Assembly (NCBI GenBank): GCA_003326195.1
Contig: LXQE01000136.1
Span: forward strand, 453,871 to 517,870
DNA: 64,000 nt
Origin: Nostoc punctiforme NIES-2108
Lineage (GTDB): Bacteria > Cyanobacteriota > Cyanobacteriia > Cyanobacteriales > Nostocaceae
Reading direction: 5' to 3'
The notes beneath the pieces were generated by a model, which searched no databases, was not told the origin of the DNA, and saw nothing but the letters and a program-made list of their open reading frames with translations. The position numbers were made by a program, and so were the translations under genes. Position 1 is the stretch's first letter. Each line of letters opens with the position of its first letter. Positions 1-9,353 of this stretch are shown piece after piece.

Positions 1-2
1 AC

Positions 3-929
3 AGCGAAGCAAAGGTACTTGCTAGTTTTGCGGTTGGTCGTAATGAAAGCTTCTCTTTTGATTTTTCAGCAAATTTAGAATTGGCAGCTAAAGAAATTGA
101 AAATCCTGACGTTGAATATAACAAGGCTCAGTCTACAACGACTTTTTTGGTATTAGATACCACAAATCCTAACAGGGCCAGAGTTTTAGATTATTTTGGT
201 ATCCAAGGTAAATTAGTGTCCTCCGATAAAATCGGGGATCTAACATTTGGTCGTAGTCGCAATGTCACAATCGACAGTCGTGATAAAGATTCTGATATTA
301 ATGGCAACAATGGTAGTGACTTTTTGGATGGTAGTGCTGTTGGGACTTATGAACGGAATTTTAATCGCAATACCAACCTAACTATAGTCAAAATTAATAC
401 TACCTCTGTTGAATTGGCAGGAGATACTTTAATCGGCAACCTGGGTAGAGATGTTATCTATGGCACGATTCGGAAGGATAATCTGACGGGAACCAACGGG
501 GCAGACAAACTTTATGCCAGCTTGGGGGATGATAAGCTATCTGGAAAAAAAGGTAATGATAACCTCGACGCCGGACAAGGTAATGATTCGCTAGATGGTG
601 GCGATGGCAATGATACACTCTATGGCGGTAAAGGCAATGATACACTCTATGGTGGTAGTGGTAATGATGTCTTAGTTGGTGGCGAAGGTAATGACACGTT
701 TACTTTCAAACGTAGCGATACCTTCTTTAAAAAAGACTTTGATGTTATTCAAGATTTCCAGGTTGGTGTTGATAAGCTTGTATTAAATGGCTGGGGAAGT
801 CGAAGCAACATAACAGATACCGACGATGGCGCTCTTCTCACCTTAAATTCTTCGTCTCTCTTTAATAATCCTCAACAAAGCATACTATTTTCAAACCTGA
901 GTGCCAGTGACATCAGCTCGGTAATATAA
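3..929 (+). CDS. RTX (hemolysin-type calcium-binding) protein, C-terminal part, truncated by window start
   Basis: The frame is open from base 3 with no upstream stop, so the true start lies before the window; an in-frame TTG at 81 is only an internal codon. The last third holds a run of glycine/aspartate nonapeptides of the GGxGxDxLx type (for example GGDGNDTLYGG and GGKGNDTLYGG, encoded at about 550-700). A typical post-RTX segment follows, with DVIQDFQVGVDKL. Such repeats form a calcium-binding parallel beta roll, usually in proteins exported by type I secretion. The upstream domain is out of view, so the biological role cannot be named. The neighbours are surface-polysaccharide genes, which fits a cell-surface or secreted protein. 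Confidence 0.85.
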   Translation, partial: SEAKVLASFAVGRNESFSFDFSANLELAAKEIENPDVEYNKAQSTTTFLVLDTTNPNRARVLDYFGIQGKLVSSDKIGDLTFGRSRNVTIDSRDKDSDINGNNGSDFLDGSAVGTYERNFNRNTNLTIVKINTTSVELAGDTLIGNLGRDVIYGTIRKDNLTGTNGADKLYASLGDDKLSGKKGNDNLDAGQGNDSLDGGDGNDTLYGGKGNDTLYGGSGNDVLVGGEGNDTFTFKRSDTFFKKDFDVIQDFQVGVDKLVLNGWGSRSNITDTDDGALLTLNSSSLFNNPQQSILFSNLSASDISSVI

Positions 930-1313
930 TTTGCTTAAGGCTAATTGCTCGTTTCATTCCCTAACAGACTCTAATTTACAAGCATCTCAGTCAAAACAAT
1001 CGGGTGAGTAAAAAATCTGATTGTACAAGAAAATGTCGACACCTTTTCTGGGAGAGGTTTTGCCAACAGCAACGCCTATAGTGTACGCACTGAAATTACT
1101 TGAATTGGTAATGTTTGATCGCTAGCTTCAGGCTTATTTCTCGTCTATACTGTTGACAAAATCTCTCTCTTCTCTTAATTAAATAGCCTTGCTCTATTAA
1201 CAGGCGAAAACAGGTAAAATATTTTATTGATAGTTATCACCTATCTTCTGAAGTTATAGTAATCTATAACAATCTAATATCAAATTAAATATAGTTATAG
1301 ATACTACATAGTT
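930..1313. other. Intergenic region with a possible coding relic
   Basis: No gene longer than 31 codons is supported here. One short open stretch at 1008-1103 (+) translates to a protein-like sequence containing VDTFSGRGFANSNAYS, bounded by stops on both sides. It may be the remnant of a larger extracellular protein gene. The rest is AT-rich upstream sequence of the first TPR-glycosyltransferase gene. No clear terminator was seen after the RTX gene. Confidence 0.4.
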
Positions 1314-3317
1314 ATGGATACTACGAATATTTCAGAATCTAAAGTTAAATCTCTTATTCAAATTGCGGTACAAACGCATCAGTCAGGTGACAAGGATGAA
1401 GCTAAATTGCTAGATAAAATAGAAGTAGCTGAAATCCTCGAACTAGCAGCTCAACAGCAACGAGACAATAGTTTATTGGAGGCGGAATATCTATATAGTC
1501 AAGTTCTGCAAAAACAACCTGATAACCCTGAAGCTTTATATGGTTTAGGGATGTTGGCGCAGCAGATGGGGCAACCTCAAACGGCTGAACAATGGCTAAG
1601 TGCGGCTTCAAAAGTTCAACCAGATTCTGTTAAAATGTGGTTCAGTTTAGGTAATTTGCATTTAGTTCAAGAACAGTTTTCCAAAGCAGAGAAAGCTTAT
1701 CGACAAGCTTTAGTTTTATTACCTAACTCACTACCAATTTACAACAACTTGGGCTATACTCTGCAACAACAAGGATTATTTCAAGAAGCAATTCACTATT
1801 ATCAAAAAGCTCTAGAGTTAAAGCCAGACTTTATAGAAGCAGAGGCTAATTTGGGCAATGCGTTACACGCTCAAGGTAAGCTCTCCAGCAATCAACAAAT
1901 GTACTATGCACAATTAAATAATCAATTGGGTGTTGTCCGCAAAAAAGCAGGGGATTTGAAAAATGCTGTTACTTGTCACAAGCAAGCGATCGCACTACAG
2001 CCAGATTTCTTAGAAGCTCATTATAACCTGGGGTTAGCGCTGCAAGAACAAGAAGAGTTTGAAGAAGCGATCGCATCATATCAAAAACTCTTGGAACTTA
2101 ATCCCAACTATGGAGAAGTTTACCTGAATTTAGGCAAAATTTACCAACAGCAGAATAATTTAACAGAGGCGATCTCTGCTTATCAACAAGGGTTAAAGCT
2201 GATTAATCCACATTATGCCAAAGCATTTGCAGCTACCCAAGAAAACGAAGATGAGATATCAGCAACTCCCCTACTTCCTCAAGGAGAGGTGCAAATAGGT
2301 GAATATTACTTTCCACTAATCCCTCCAGTATCGGAAACAAAAGACAAGCGACCATTTTGGAGTGTGGTTATTCCTGCATATCAACGTCCTGACTATCTGC
2401 TAGAGTCCCTAGTCAGCGTCCTAGCTCAATGGTCAGGTATTGAGGAAATGGAAATTATTGTAATTGATGATGCAAGTACGCCACCTCTGTATCAACTAGT
2501 AAATGCGATCGGGCGAGGTATAGTACGCTATTACCGCAATCCGCAAAATCTCAGACAGCAGGGAACTTGGAATGCAGGAGTTACTAATAGTCGAGGATTG
2601 TGGATTCACTTACTTCATGATGATGACTATGTGTTGCCAGGTTTTTATACTCGCCTCAAGCAAGGTCTCGAAGGTTGTCCAGATTCCGTTGGAGCAGCTT
2701 TTACAGGTTATGAAAATATCAATGAAACAGGAGAAATTACTTTCCGCCAACAATTATACGGGACAGATAAAGGTATAGTTTCAGACTTGTTACTATATGT
2801 TGGTGTAGCAAACCCATTGAATCCACCTGCTGTTGTGATTCGTCGAACAACCTATGAACGGCTAGGTGGATATCATCCAGAATTAACCTCTACTCTTGAC
2901 TGGGAACTCTATAAACGGATCGCTACCTTCTATGATTGGTGGTACGAGCCAGAAATTTTGGTTCATTATCGCGTGCATTCTCAAAGTATGAGAACTGAAC
3001 TTTCCTTATCTGGAGATCGGGTAGCATCTATCCGTCGTTCTATTGAAATTTCTGAAAGCTATCTTCCAGCCGATCTTTGTGCAGGAATTACAGCACAATC
3101 ACGTAAACATTACTTCATTAGTTGTTTAGCAGATACAGAAGTTCCTCTCAAGGCTGGTCATCTGACTGGCGCTTTTCGCACACTTGAAGAGATTCTCAAA
3201 ATCGATCAGTCTGCTGAGTCACTAGCACAGTTATTTGCTTGGCTGAGAACAGATATTGCCACTCCTTTGAGGGATGAGATCGCCTTCAGGTTGATCTCTT
3301 TGCCTCTCAATAATTAG
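1314..3317 (+). CDS. TPR-domain family 2 glycosyltransferase (copy 1)
   Basis: This 667-residue protein has two parts. Residues ~45-305 are tetratricopeptide repeats (for example ALYGLGMLAQQMGQPQTAE and AHYNLGLALQEQEEFEEA). Residues ~345-560 are a GT-A fold family 2 glycosyltransferase, beginning PFWSVVIPAYQRPDYLLESL, with the nucleotide-binding IDDAS motif and a metal-binding HDDDYV motif near residue 435. No signal peptide or membrane segment is visible, so it should be cytosolic. The donor and acceptor sugars cannot be read from sequence. The next gene is a close paralogue with the same architecture, and a sugar-modification operon follows. A role in assembling or extending a surface glycan is inferred. 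Confidence 0.88.
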   Translation: MDTTNISESKVKSLIQIAVQTHQSGDKDEAKLLDKIEVAEILELAAQQQRDNSLLEAEYLYSQVLQKQPDNPEALYGLGMLAQQMGQPQTAEQWLSAASKVQPDSVKMWFSLGNLHLVQEQFSKAEKAYRQALVLLPNSLPIYNNLGYTLQQQGLFQEAIHYYQKALELKPDFIEAEANLGNALHAQGKLSSNQQMYYAQLNNQLGVVRKKAGDLKNAVTCHKQAIALQPDFLEAHYNLGLALQEQEEFEEAIASYQKLLELNPNYGEVYLNLGKIYQQQNNLTEAISAYQQGLKLINPHYAKAFAATQENEDEISATPLLPQGEVQIGEYYFPLIPPVSETKDKRPFWSVVIPAYQRPDYLLESLVSVLAQWSGIEEMEIIVIDDASTPPLYQLVNAIGRGIVRYYRNPQNLRQQGTWNAGVTNSRGLWIHLLHDDDYVLPGFYTRLKQGLEGCPDSVGAAFTGYENINETGEITFRQQLYGTDKGIVSDLLLYVGVANPLNPPAVVIRRTTYERLGGYHPELTSTLDWELYKRIATFYDWWYEPEILVHYRVHSQSMRTELSLSGDRVASIRRSIEISESYLPADLCAGITAQSRKHYFISCLADTEVPLKAGHLTGAFRTLEEILKIDQSAESLAQLFAWLRTDIATPLRDEIAFRLISLPLNN

Positions 3318-3524
3318 ATAGTCCAAACCTTAACTAAATACTGGGAGTTCGCCCATTTTTTTTGAAGTTAGAGAAATTGGTAAATGACGTAGAAATAAGT
3401 TTTTTGGATAATAGCGATCGCAATCTGGGACAAACGCTATAACCCTTATTTTTACGTTCCGTCTTTTTATAACTTTCTAGGAAATGAGCAAACATGGAGT
3501 AATAAATAATAAAAAATACTTAAA

Positions 3525-5510
3525 ATGACAACAATTGCTGAATCTCTCCAAATAGCATCTAAACATCATAGAGCCAATGATTTAACCAAAGCCGAACAAC
3601 TGTACCGTCAGATTTTGGAAAAAGAGCCTAACCACCCAGAAGCTTTATATGGGTTAGGCATACTGGCACAGCAGGTCGGTCAGTTCCAAAATGCTGAACA
3701 GTTTTTAAATGAACTCCTCCAGATTCAGCCCAACTCCGTCAAGGCTTGGTTCAGTCTAGGTAATTTATATCAAGCCCAAGGTCAGTTACCAGCAGCGGTG
3801 GAAGCATATCAGCAAGCCATAGCACTAAAGACAGACTCGGCGCCACTTTATAATAACCTTGGCTATACCTTGCAACTACAAGGCAAATGGGAAGAGGCAG
3901 TTGCTTGCTATCAAAAATCATTAGAGTTACAGCCCAACTGTATTGAAGCTGACGCGAATTTGGGTAACGCATTGCACGCCCAAGGAAAGCTTTCTTCCCA
4001 ACAACAGGCTCAATACGGGAAGTTAAACAATGAGTTAGGCAGAAGTCGGCACCAAGTAAAAGATTTAAAGACTGCTGTGGCTTACTATCGAGTTGCGATC
4101 GCTTTACAGCCTGATTTGCTTGATGCTCACTATAACTTGGGAATTGCGCTTCAACAACAAGGTGATTTTGAAGAGGCAGTAGCCTCTTATCAAAAAATAT
4201 TGGAACTCTATCCTCACAACGGAGAAATTTACTTCAAATTAGGCAAAATTTACCAAGATCAAAACAAATTACCAGAAGCAATATCTGCCTATCAACAAGG
4301 GTTGAAGCTCACCAATCCCCACTACCTCAAAGCGTTTGTAGCTGATGCAGAAACCGACAAACATGAGGAAGTGCCGATTACACCGGAGCTTCCTCAAGAG
4401 GAAGTAATTGTGAGAAACTATAAGTTTCCCAAAATTCCAGCCGTTGTGGCTGGTGAAAAAAAGAGGCCATTCTGGAGTGTGGTGATTCCTGCATATAAAC
4501 GTACTGACTATCTTCTCGAATGTCTAGCTAGTGTTTTAGCACAATGGACTGGAGAAGAAGAAATGGAAATTCTGGTAATGGATAATGCCAGTACGCCGCC
4601 ACTTTTCGATCTAGTGAATTCTATTGGCAGAGGTATAGTAAACTACTACCGAAATTCGCAAAATATTGGGTTAGCGGGAAACCATAATACAGGGATTACA
4701 CTCAGTCGAGGGCAATGGATTCACATACTTCACGATGATGATTATGTTCTCCCTGGTTTTTATTCCCAACTCAAGCAGAGTCTAGAAGATTGTTCGGATT
4801 GTGTTGGAACAGCTTTCACAGGTTTTGATAATATTAACGAAAAAGGGGTATTTCTTTCCAAAGGGGATATTTGTGACTGGTATGGAGAGCACAGAGGTAT
4901 TATTCAAGATTGGCTGTTACAGATTGTAGTGACAAATCCGTTGAGACCCTCGGCAATAGTTGTTCGTCGGCAAACCTATGAAAGACTAGGGGGATATTGT
5001 TCTGAGTTGAGCGATCTTAACGGGTGGGAAGTGTGTAAACGGATTGCTACTTTTTATGATTGTTGGTATGAACCAAAAATTTTGGCTTGTTATCGCGTAG
5101 ATACAAGTTGGTACACTAACAAAATGTCGAATGATCTTTTTTTGACAGGAAATCATGCAGTATTTCTTCGCCGTGCTATCGAGATTACAGAGAGCTATCT
5201 TCCAGACGATCTTTGTACAGAGATGACAGCAAAAGCCCGTAGCTATAACTTTGAATATCTTCTAGAAAGTAAGGTAATCATTCCTCTAAGAGCTGGTAAT
5301 TTGACTGGTGCTTTGCGTATGCTCCAAGAAGCTCTAAAAATCGATTGTTCTCCTCAAGCGATTGCCAAGTTATTTGCTTGGTTGACTAAAGATGAAGCTG
5401 CTCCCTTACGGAATGAGATTGCTACCAAGTTGCTTGCTATTCCTGGAGAAAATATTCTAGACAATACTCCTACTGAATTAAAATCCCCACAAACTGCGAT
5501 CGTAGCTTAG
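3525..5510 (+). CDS. TPR-domain family 2 glycosyltransferase (copy 2, paralogue)
   Basis: This 661-residue paralogue of the preceding gene lacks about 30 residues of its N-terminus. TPRs occupy residues ~1-275 (for example PEALYGLGILAQQVGQ and DAHYNLGIALQQQGDF). The GT2 domain starts at ~314 with PFWSVVIPAYKRTDYLLE and keeps HDDDYV near residue 403. The conserved acidic pair seen as IDDAS in copy 1 is MDNAS here, a visible change close to the nucleotide site. Only 3 bases separate its stop from the following epimerase ATG, and an AGGA overlaps the stop, so translation is probably coupled. A recent tandem duplication with divergence of donor or acceptor is inferred. Confidence 0.88.
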   Translation: MTTIAESLQIASKHHRANDLTKAEQLYRQILEKEPNHPEALYGLGILAQQVGQFQNAEQFLNELLQIQPNSVKAWFSLGNLYQAQGQLPAAVEAYQQAIALKTDSAPLYNNLGYTLQLQGKWEEAVACYQKSLELQPNCIEADANLGNALHAQGKLSSQQQAQYGKLNNELGRSRHQVKDLKTAVAYYRVAIALQPDLLDAHYNLGIALQQQGDFEEAVASYQKILELYPHNGEIYFKLGKIYQDQNKLPEAISAYQQGLKLTNPHYLKAFVADAETDKHEEVPITPELPQEEVIVRNYKFPKIPAVVAGEKKRPFWSVVIPAYKRTDYLLECLASVLAQWTGEEEMEILVMDNASTPPLFDLVNSIGRGIVNYYRNSQNIGLAGNHNTGITLSRGQWIHILHDDDYVLPGFYSQLKQSLEDCSDCVGTAFTGFDNINEKGVFLSKGDICDWYGEHRGIIQDWLLQIVVTNPLRPSAIVVRRQTYERLGGYCSELSDLNGWEVCKRIATFYDCWYEPKILACYRVDTSWYTNKMSNDLFLTGNHAVFLRRAIEITESYLPDDLCTEMTAKARSYNFEYLLESKVIIPLRAGNLTGALRMLQEALKIDCSPQAIAKLFAWLTKDEAAPLRNEIATKLLAIPGENILDNTPTELKSPQTAIVA

Positions 5511-5513
5511 GAT

Positions 5514-6542
5514 ATGAAAATACTTGTAACTGGAACTGAAGGTTATATCGGCTCGTTATTAGCTCCCCTGTTGATTCAAGAAGGTCATGAAGTTATTGGT
5601 TTAGATACTGGCTTTTATAAAGTAGGTTGGCTATATAACGGCACCAAGGTAACTGCCAAAACCCTCAACAAAGACATCCGCCACATTACAACAGAAGACC
5701 TGCAAGGTGTAGAAGCAGTAGTTCACATGGCAGAACTCTCTAATGACCCTTTAGGTCAGTTAGCCCCTGATATCACCTACGATATCAACCACAAAGGCTC
5801 GGTACATATAGCGAAACTGGCGAAAGCAGCTGGAATCCAACGCTTTGTCTATACTTCGTCATGCAGTGTCTATGGTTTTGCCACTGAAGACTACGTTAGC
5901 GAAGAGTCTACCATCAATCCCCAAACAGCTTATGCCAAATGCAAAGCACTTGTCGAACAGGATGTAAAACTCCTTGCTGATGATGGCTTTTCTCCCACCT
6001 TTCTCCGAAATGCCACAGCCTATGGCGCTTCTCCAAGAATGCGCTTTGATATTGTCTTAAACAATCTAGCCGGTTGGGCATGGACAATTAAAGAAATCAA
6101 GATGAACAGCGACGGTACACCTTGGCGTCCCCTAGTGCATCTATTGGATATCTGCAAAGCAATTATCTGTACCTTAGAAGCTCCGCGTGATGTAATTCAT
6201 AACCAAATTTTCAATGTCGGTGATACAAATAGCAATTATCAAGTTAAACAAATTGCTCAAATAGTTGCAGATGTCTTTACAGATTGTGAATTGAGCTTTG
6301 GTAAACACGATCCTGATAACCGCAGCTATCGGGTTTTATTTAATAAAATTAACCAAAACTTACCAGGATTCAAATGTGAATGGGATGCCCAACGCGGTGC
6401 CCAACAACTATATAATGTCTTCCAGCAAATTGATATGGATAGAGGAATATTTGAGTCTAGAGGCTTTACTCGCCTGAAACAACTGGAATACCTCATACGC
6501 ACTCAGCAAATCGATCGAGATTTCTTCTGGCAGACTGTTTAA
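5514..6542 (+). CDS. NAD-dependent epimerase/dehydratase (extended SDR)
   Basis: This 342-residue protein is an extended short-chain dehydrogenase. The Rossmann glycine motif GTEGYIGS sits at residues 7-14, a SSCSVYG segment carries the catalytic serine, and YAKCK (Tyr140, Lys144) is the YxxxK pair. Extended SDRs epimerise, dehydrate or reduce nucleotide sugars using bound NAD(P). It starts 3 bases after the glycosyltransferase and 19 bp before a NovU-like methyltransferase gene. That pairing suggests both act on the same nucleotide sugar. The exact substrate is unknown. Confidence 0.9.
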   Translation: MKILVTGTEGYIGSLLAPLLIQEGHEVIGLDTGFYKVGWLYNGTKVTAKTLNKDIRHITTEDLQGVEAVVHMAELSNDPLGQLAPDITYDINHKGSVHIAKLAKAAGIQRFVYTSSCSVYGFATEDYVSEESTINPQTAYAKCKALVEQDVKLLADDGFSPTFLRNATAYGASPRMRFDIVLNNLAGWAWTIKEIKMNSDGTPWRPLVHLLDICKAIICTLEAPRDVIHNQIFNVGDTNSNYQVKQIAQIVADVFTDCELSFGKHDPDNRSYRVLFNKINQNLPGFKCEWDAQRGAQQLYNVFQQIDMDRGIFESRGFTRLKQLEYLIRTQQIDRDFFWQTV

Positions 6543-6561
6543 AAATTTTATATAATAAGTT

Positions 6562-7827
6562 ATGAATTTACTAAAGCCAACAAATAATCAGCTAATAACT
6601 GGTAATTGTCTATTCTGTGGAACAAACTTACACCATAGCTTTGTAGACTTAGGTATGTCTCCTCCCTGCGAAAGTTATCGCAGTCTCAAACAACTCAATG
6701 AAGTAGAGCCATTTTATCCTCTGCATGTCTATGTTTGTGAGGAGTGTTTTTTAGTTCAACTCCAAGAATACATTAGTCCAGAAAATATTTTTAGCGACTA
6801 CGCTTATTTCTCTTCCTACTCTGATAGCTGGTTACAACACGCCAAAAAATACGTTGATTTAGTAGTAGAACGTTTCCAATTAAACCAGGAAAGTCAGGTA
6901 ATAGAAATTGCTAGTAATGATGGCTACTTGCTGCAATACTTTGTTGCCAAAGGCATCCCGGCGCTGGGAATAGAGCCAGCAGCAAATGTTGCTGAGGTAG
7001 CAATTCAAAAAGGTATTCCTACAGTTGTCAAATTTTTTGGACAGGAGACAGCCCAAGAACAGGTTGCTAAGGGCAAACAGGCAGATTTATTACTCGGAAA
7101 TAATGTCCTTGCTCACACACCATATCTCAATGATTTTGTCAAAGGAATGAAAATTATCCTCAAACCGCATGGTGTAATAACTATGGAGTTTCCCCACCTG
7201 ATGCGCTTAATTGAGGAAAATCAGTTTGATACTATTTACCACGAGCATTTCTCTTATTTTTCCTTTCTTACTGTAGACAAGATTTTTGCTGCTCACGGGT
7301 TGACAATTTTTGATGTAGAAGAATTAACCACTCATGGTGGTTCTTTGAGAATTTATGCCCGCCACAACGAAGCCTCTTCTAAACCTATTAGCGACCAAGT
7401 ATCAGAACTGAAAAATAGAGAAGAAGCGGCTGGTTTTACGCAATTAGAATACTATTTTTCCTTTAGTGAACAAGTTAAAGAAACTAAACGCAACTTATTA
7501 GATTTTTTGATAAAAGTTAAGCGAGAGGGAAAATCGATTGTTGGTTACGGTGCTCCAGGTAAGGGAAATACTCTCTTAAATTATTGCGGTATCCGCACAG
7601 ATTTTCTTGACTATACAGTAGACCGTAACCCTTATAAACAGGGTCAATTTTTACCAGGAACTCATATTCCGATTTTTCATCCAGACAAAATTGCCGAAAC
7701 AAAGCCTGACTATATACTAATTTTGCCCTGGAATCTGAAAAATGAAATTATGATACAAATGGCTTACATTCGGGATTGGGGAGGTCAATTTGTTGTACCA
7801 ATTCCTGAAGTTAATGTCTACTCTTAA
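6562..7827 (+). CDS. Class I SAM-dependent sugar methyltransferase (NovU/TylC3-like, zinc-binding N-terminus)
   Basis: The 421-residue protein has the layout of sugar C-methyltransferases. An N-terminal zinc-binding domain has cysteine pairs C16/C19 and C59/C62. A SAM-binding motif, VIEIASNDGYLLQYF, begins near residue 112, and the family's YHEHFSYFS segment lies near residue 226. A C-terminal domain contains VGYGAPGKGNTLLNY. Known relatives (NovU, TylC3, EryBIII) add a methyl group to carbon 3 of a 4-keto-6-deoxy nucleotide sugar. By analogy this one would branch the sugar made by this operon. The family assignment is firm but the substrate is inferred. Confidence 0.9.
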   Translation: MNLLKPTNNQLITGNCLFCGTNLHHSFVDLGMSPPCESYRSLKQLNEVEPFYPLHVYVCEECFLVQLQEYISPENIFSDYAYFSSYSDSWLQHAKKYVDLVVERFQLNQESQVIEIASNDGYLLQYFVAKGIPALGIEPAANVAEVAIQKGIPTVVKFFGQETAQEQVAKGKQADLLLGNNVLAHTPYLNDFVKGMKIILKPHGVITMEFPHLMRLIEENQFDTIYHEHFSYFSFLTVDKIFAAHGLTIFDVEELTTHGGSLRIYARHNEASSKPISDQVSELKNREEAAGFTQLEYYFSFSEQVKETKRNLLDFLIKVKREGKSIVGYGAPGKGNTLLNYCGIRTDFLDYTVDRNPYKQGQFLPGTHIPIFHPDKIAETKPDYILILPWNLKNEIMIQMAYIRDWGGQFVVPIPEVNVYS

Positions 7828-7866
7828 GTATTTAATATTTTTGCTCGTCAAAAAGGGGTAAGTGAC

Positions 7867-8664
7867 ATGAAAGTAGTTTTATTTTGCGGTGGCTTAGGAG
7901 CCAGAATGAGAGAATATTCAGAAAGTATTCCTAAGCCAATGGTGAATATTGGTTATAGACCAATATTATGGCACGTCATGAAATACTATGCTCACTATGG
8001 GCACAAAGATTTTATCTTATGTCTTGGTTACAAGGCCGACCTCATTAAAAGTTATTTCTTAAATTACAATGAATGGCTTTCTAATAACTTTAGCCTTTCC
8101 AATGGTAGCCAAATTCAGTTATTTAATCGGGATATTCAAGATTGGAATATCACATTTGTAGATACAGGGTTAACTGCCAATATTGGACAAAGATTCAAGG
8201 CAGTAGAAAAATATTTAGAAGGAGAAGAAGTATTTTTAGCTAACTACAGTGACGGTTTGACAGACTTACATTTACCAACGTATATCAATAATTTTTATCA
8301 GCGTGATAAGATTGGTAGTTTTTTATCTGTCAGGCCAAGCCAAACTTTTCACTTAGTTGATATGCAAGAGGATGGTTTGGTAAAAAATATTCAAGATGTA
8401 AAGCAATGTGATATTTGGATTAATGGAGGATATTTTATTTTTAAAAAAGAGATTTTTGACCATATAAATTATGGTGAAGAACTGGTTATGGAGCCTTTTC
8501 AAAGATTGATTGCGAAAGAAGAACTTTTTGCATATAAATACACTGGCTTTTTCGGAGTAATGGATACATTTAAAGAGAAACAACAGTTGGATGATATGTA
8601 TGCTCAAGGTAAAAGACCTTGGGAAGTTTGGGGAGATGAACAAGTACAAGTCGACCATGTATGA
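7867..8664 (+). CDS. rfbF: Sugar-1-phosphate nucleotidyltransferase, RfbF-like (glucose-1-phosphate cytidylyltransferase)
   Basis: The 265-residue protein has the nucleotidyltransferase signature near its N-terminus (LFCGGLGARMRE, then KPMVNIG). It also has segments typical of RfbF, namely PILWHVMKYYAHYGHKDFIL and FVDTGLTANIGQR. RfbF makes CDP-glucose from CTP and glucose-1-phosphate, the entry step to CDP-linked 6-deoxy and 3,6-dideoxy sugars. A good ribosome binding site (AGGGG) precedes the ATG. The gene overlaps the PIG-L gene by 4 bp, so the two are probably translationally coupled. No CDP-glucose 4,6-dehydratase (rfbG) is recognisable nearby; one of the two SDRs might fill that role, or it lies elsewhere. 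Confidence 0.85.
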   Translation: MKVVLFCGGLGARMREYSESIPKPMVNIGYRPILWHVMKYYAHYGHKDFILCLGYKADLIKSYFLNYNEWLSNNFSLSNGSQIQLFNRDIQDWNITFVDTGLTANIGQRFKAVEKYLEGEEVFLANYSDGLTDLHLPTYINNFYQRDKIGSFLSVRPSQTFHLVDMQEDGLVKNIQDVKQCDIWINGGYFIFKKEIFDHINYGEELVMEPFQRLIAKEELFAYKYTGFFGVMDTFKEKQQLDDMYAQGKRPWEVWGDEQVQVDHV

Positions 8665-9314
8665 TCCAACTTAGTTTGAATAAAATAGAAGAATCTGAGT
8701 ACAAAATTCTTTGTCTTGGCTCTCATTGTGATGATATCGAGATTGGTTGTGGAGGCACAATCTTAAAGCTAATAGAGAATTATCAAGATGTTGTTATCTA
8801 TTGGGTTGTCTTTAGTTCCAATGAGCAAAGAGCAGAGGAAGCAACCACAAGCGCTAATCTCTTCTTAGAAGAAATCCCAGTCAAGAAAATTATCATTAAA
8901 AATTTTCGAGATGGCTTTCTACCTTTTCAAGGGATAGAGGTGAAGGAATGTTTTGAACAGTTGAAGCAAGAATTTTCACCAGATATAATCTTTACTCATC
9001 ATCGAGACGATCGACATCAAGATCATCGCTTAATTTCTGACTTTACTTGGAATACCTTTAGAAATCATTTAATTTTAGAATATGAAATACCCAAATATGA
9101 TGGTGATTTGGGTATTCCTAATTTCTTTGTCCATTTAAATGAAACACTCTGCCGCCGAAAAATTAAATATATTTTGGATGCATTTGCTACCCAGAATAAT
9201 AAGCAGTGGTTTACAGAAGAGACTTTTCGTTCAATTCTCAGAATTCGTGGAATTGAATCAAATTCACCGAGTAAATATGCGGAAGCATTTTACTGTCGAA
9301 AAATATTTTTCTGA
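8661..9314 (+). CDS. PIG-L family deacetylase
   Basis: The 217-residue protein belongs to the PIG-L/LmbE zinc deacetylases. The first metal motif is GSHCDDIEIGCGGT (His22, Asp24, Asp25), a variant of the usual HPDDE. The second is HHRDDRHQDHRLI, near residue 113. Family members remove N-acetyl groups from GlcNAc-type sugars such as GlcNAc-PI or mycothiol precursors. The ATG overlaps the rfbF stop (ATGA). Its place in a nucleotide-sugar operon suggests it deacetylates an amino sugar so that another group can be attached. The substrate is not determinable. Confidence 0.88.
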   Translation: MIQLSLNKIEESEYKILCLGSHCDDIEIGCGGTILKLIENYQDVVIYWVVFSSNEQRAEEATTSANLFLEEIPVKKIIIKNFRDGFLPFQGIEVKECFEQLKQEFSPDIIFTHHRDDRHQDHRLISDFTWNTFRNHLILEYEIPKYDGDLGIPNFFVHLNETLCRRKIKYILDAFATQNNKQWFTEETFRSILRIRGIESNSPSKYAEAFYCRKIFF

Positions 9315-9353
9315 AAAATTAGAATTTTAATTCTATCTCAAGTTTGTAAATTT

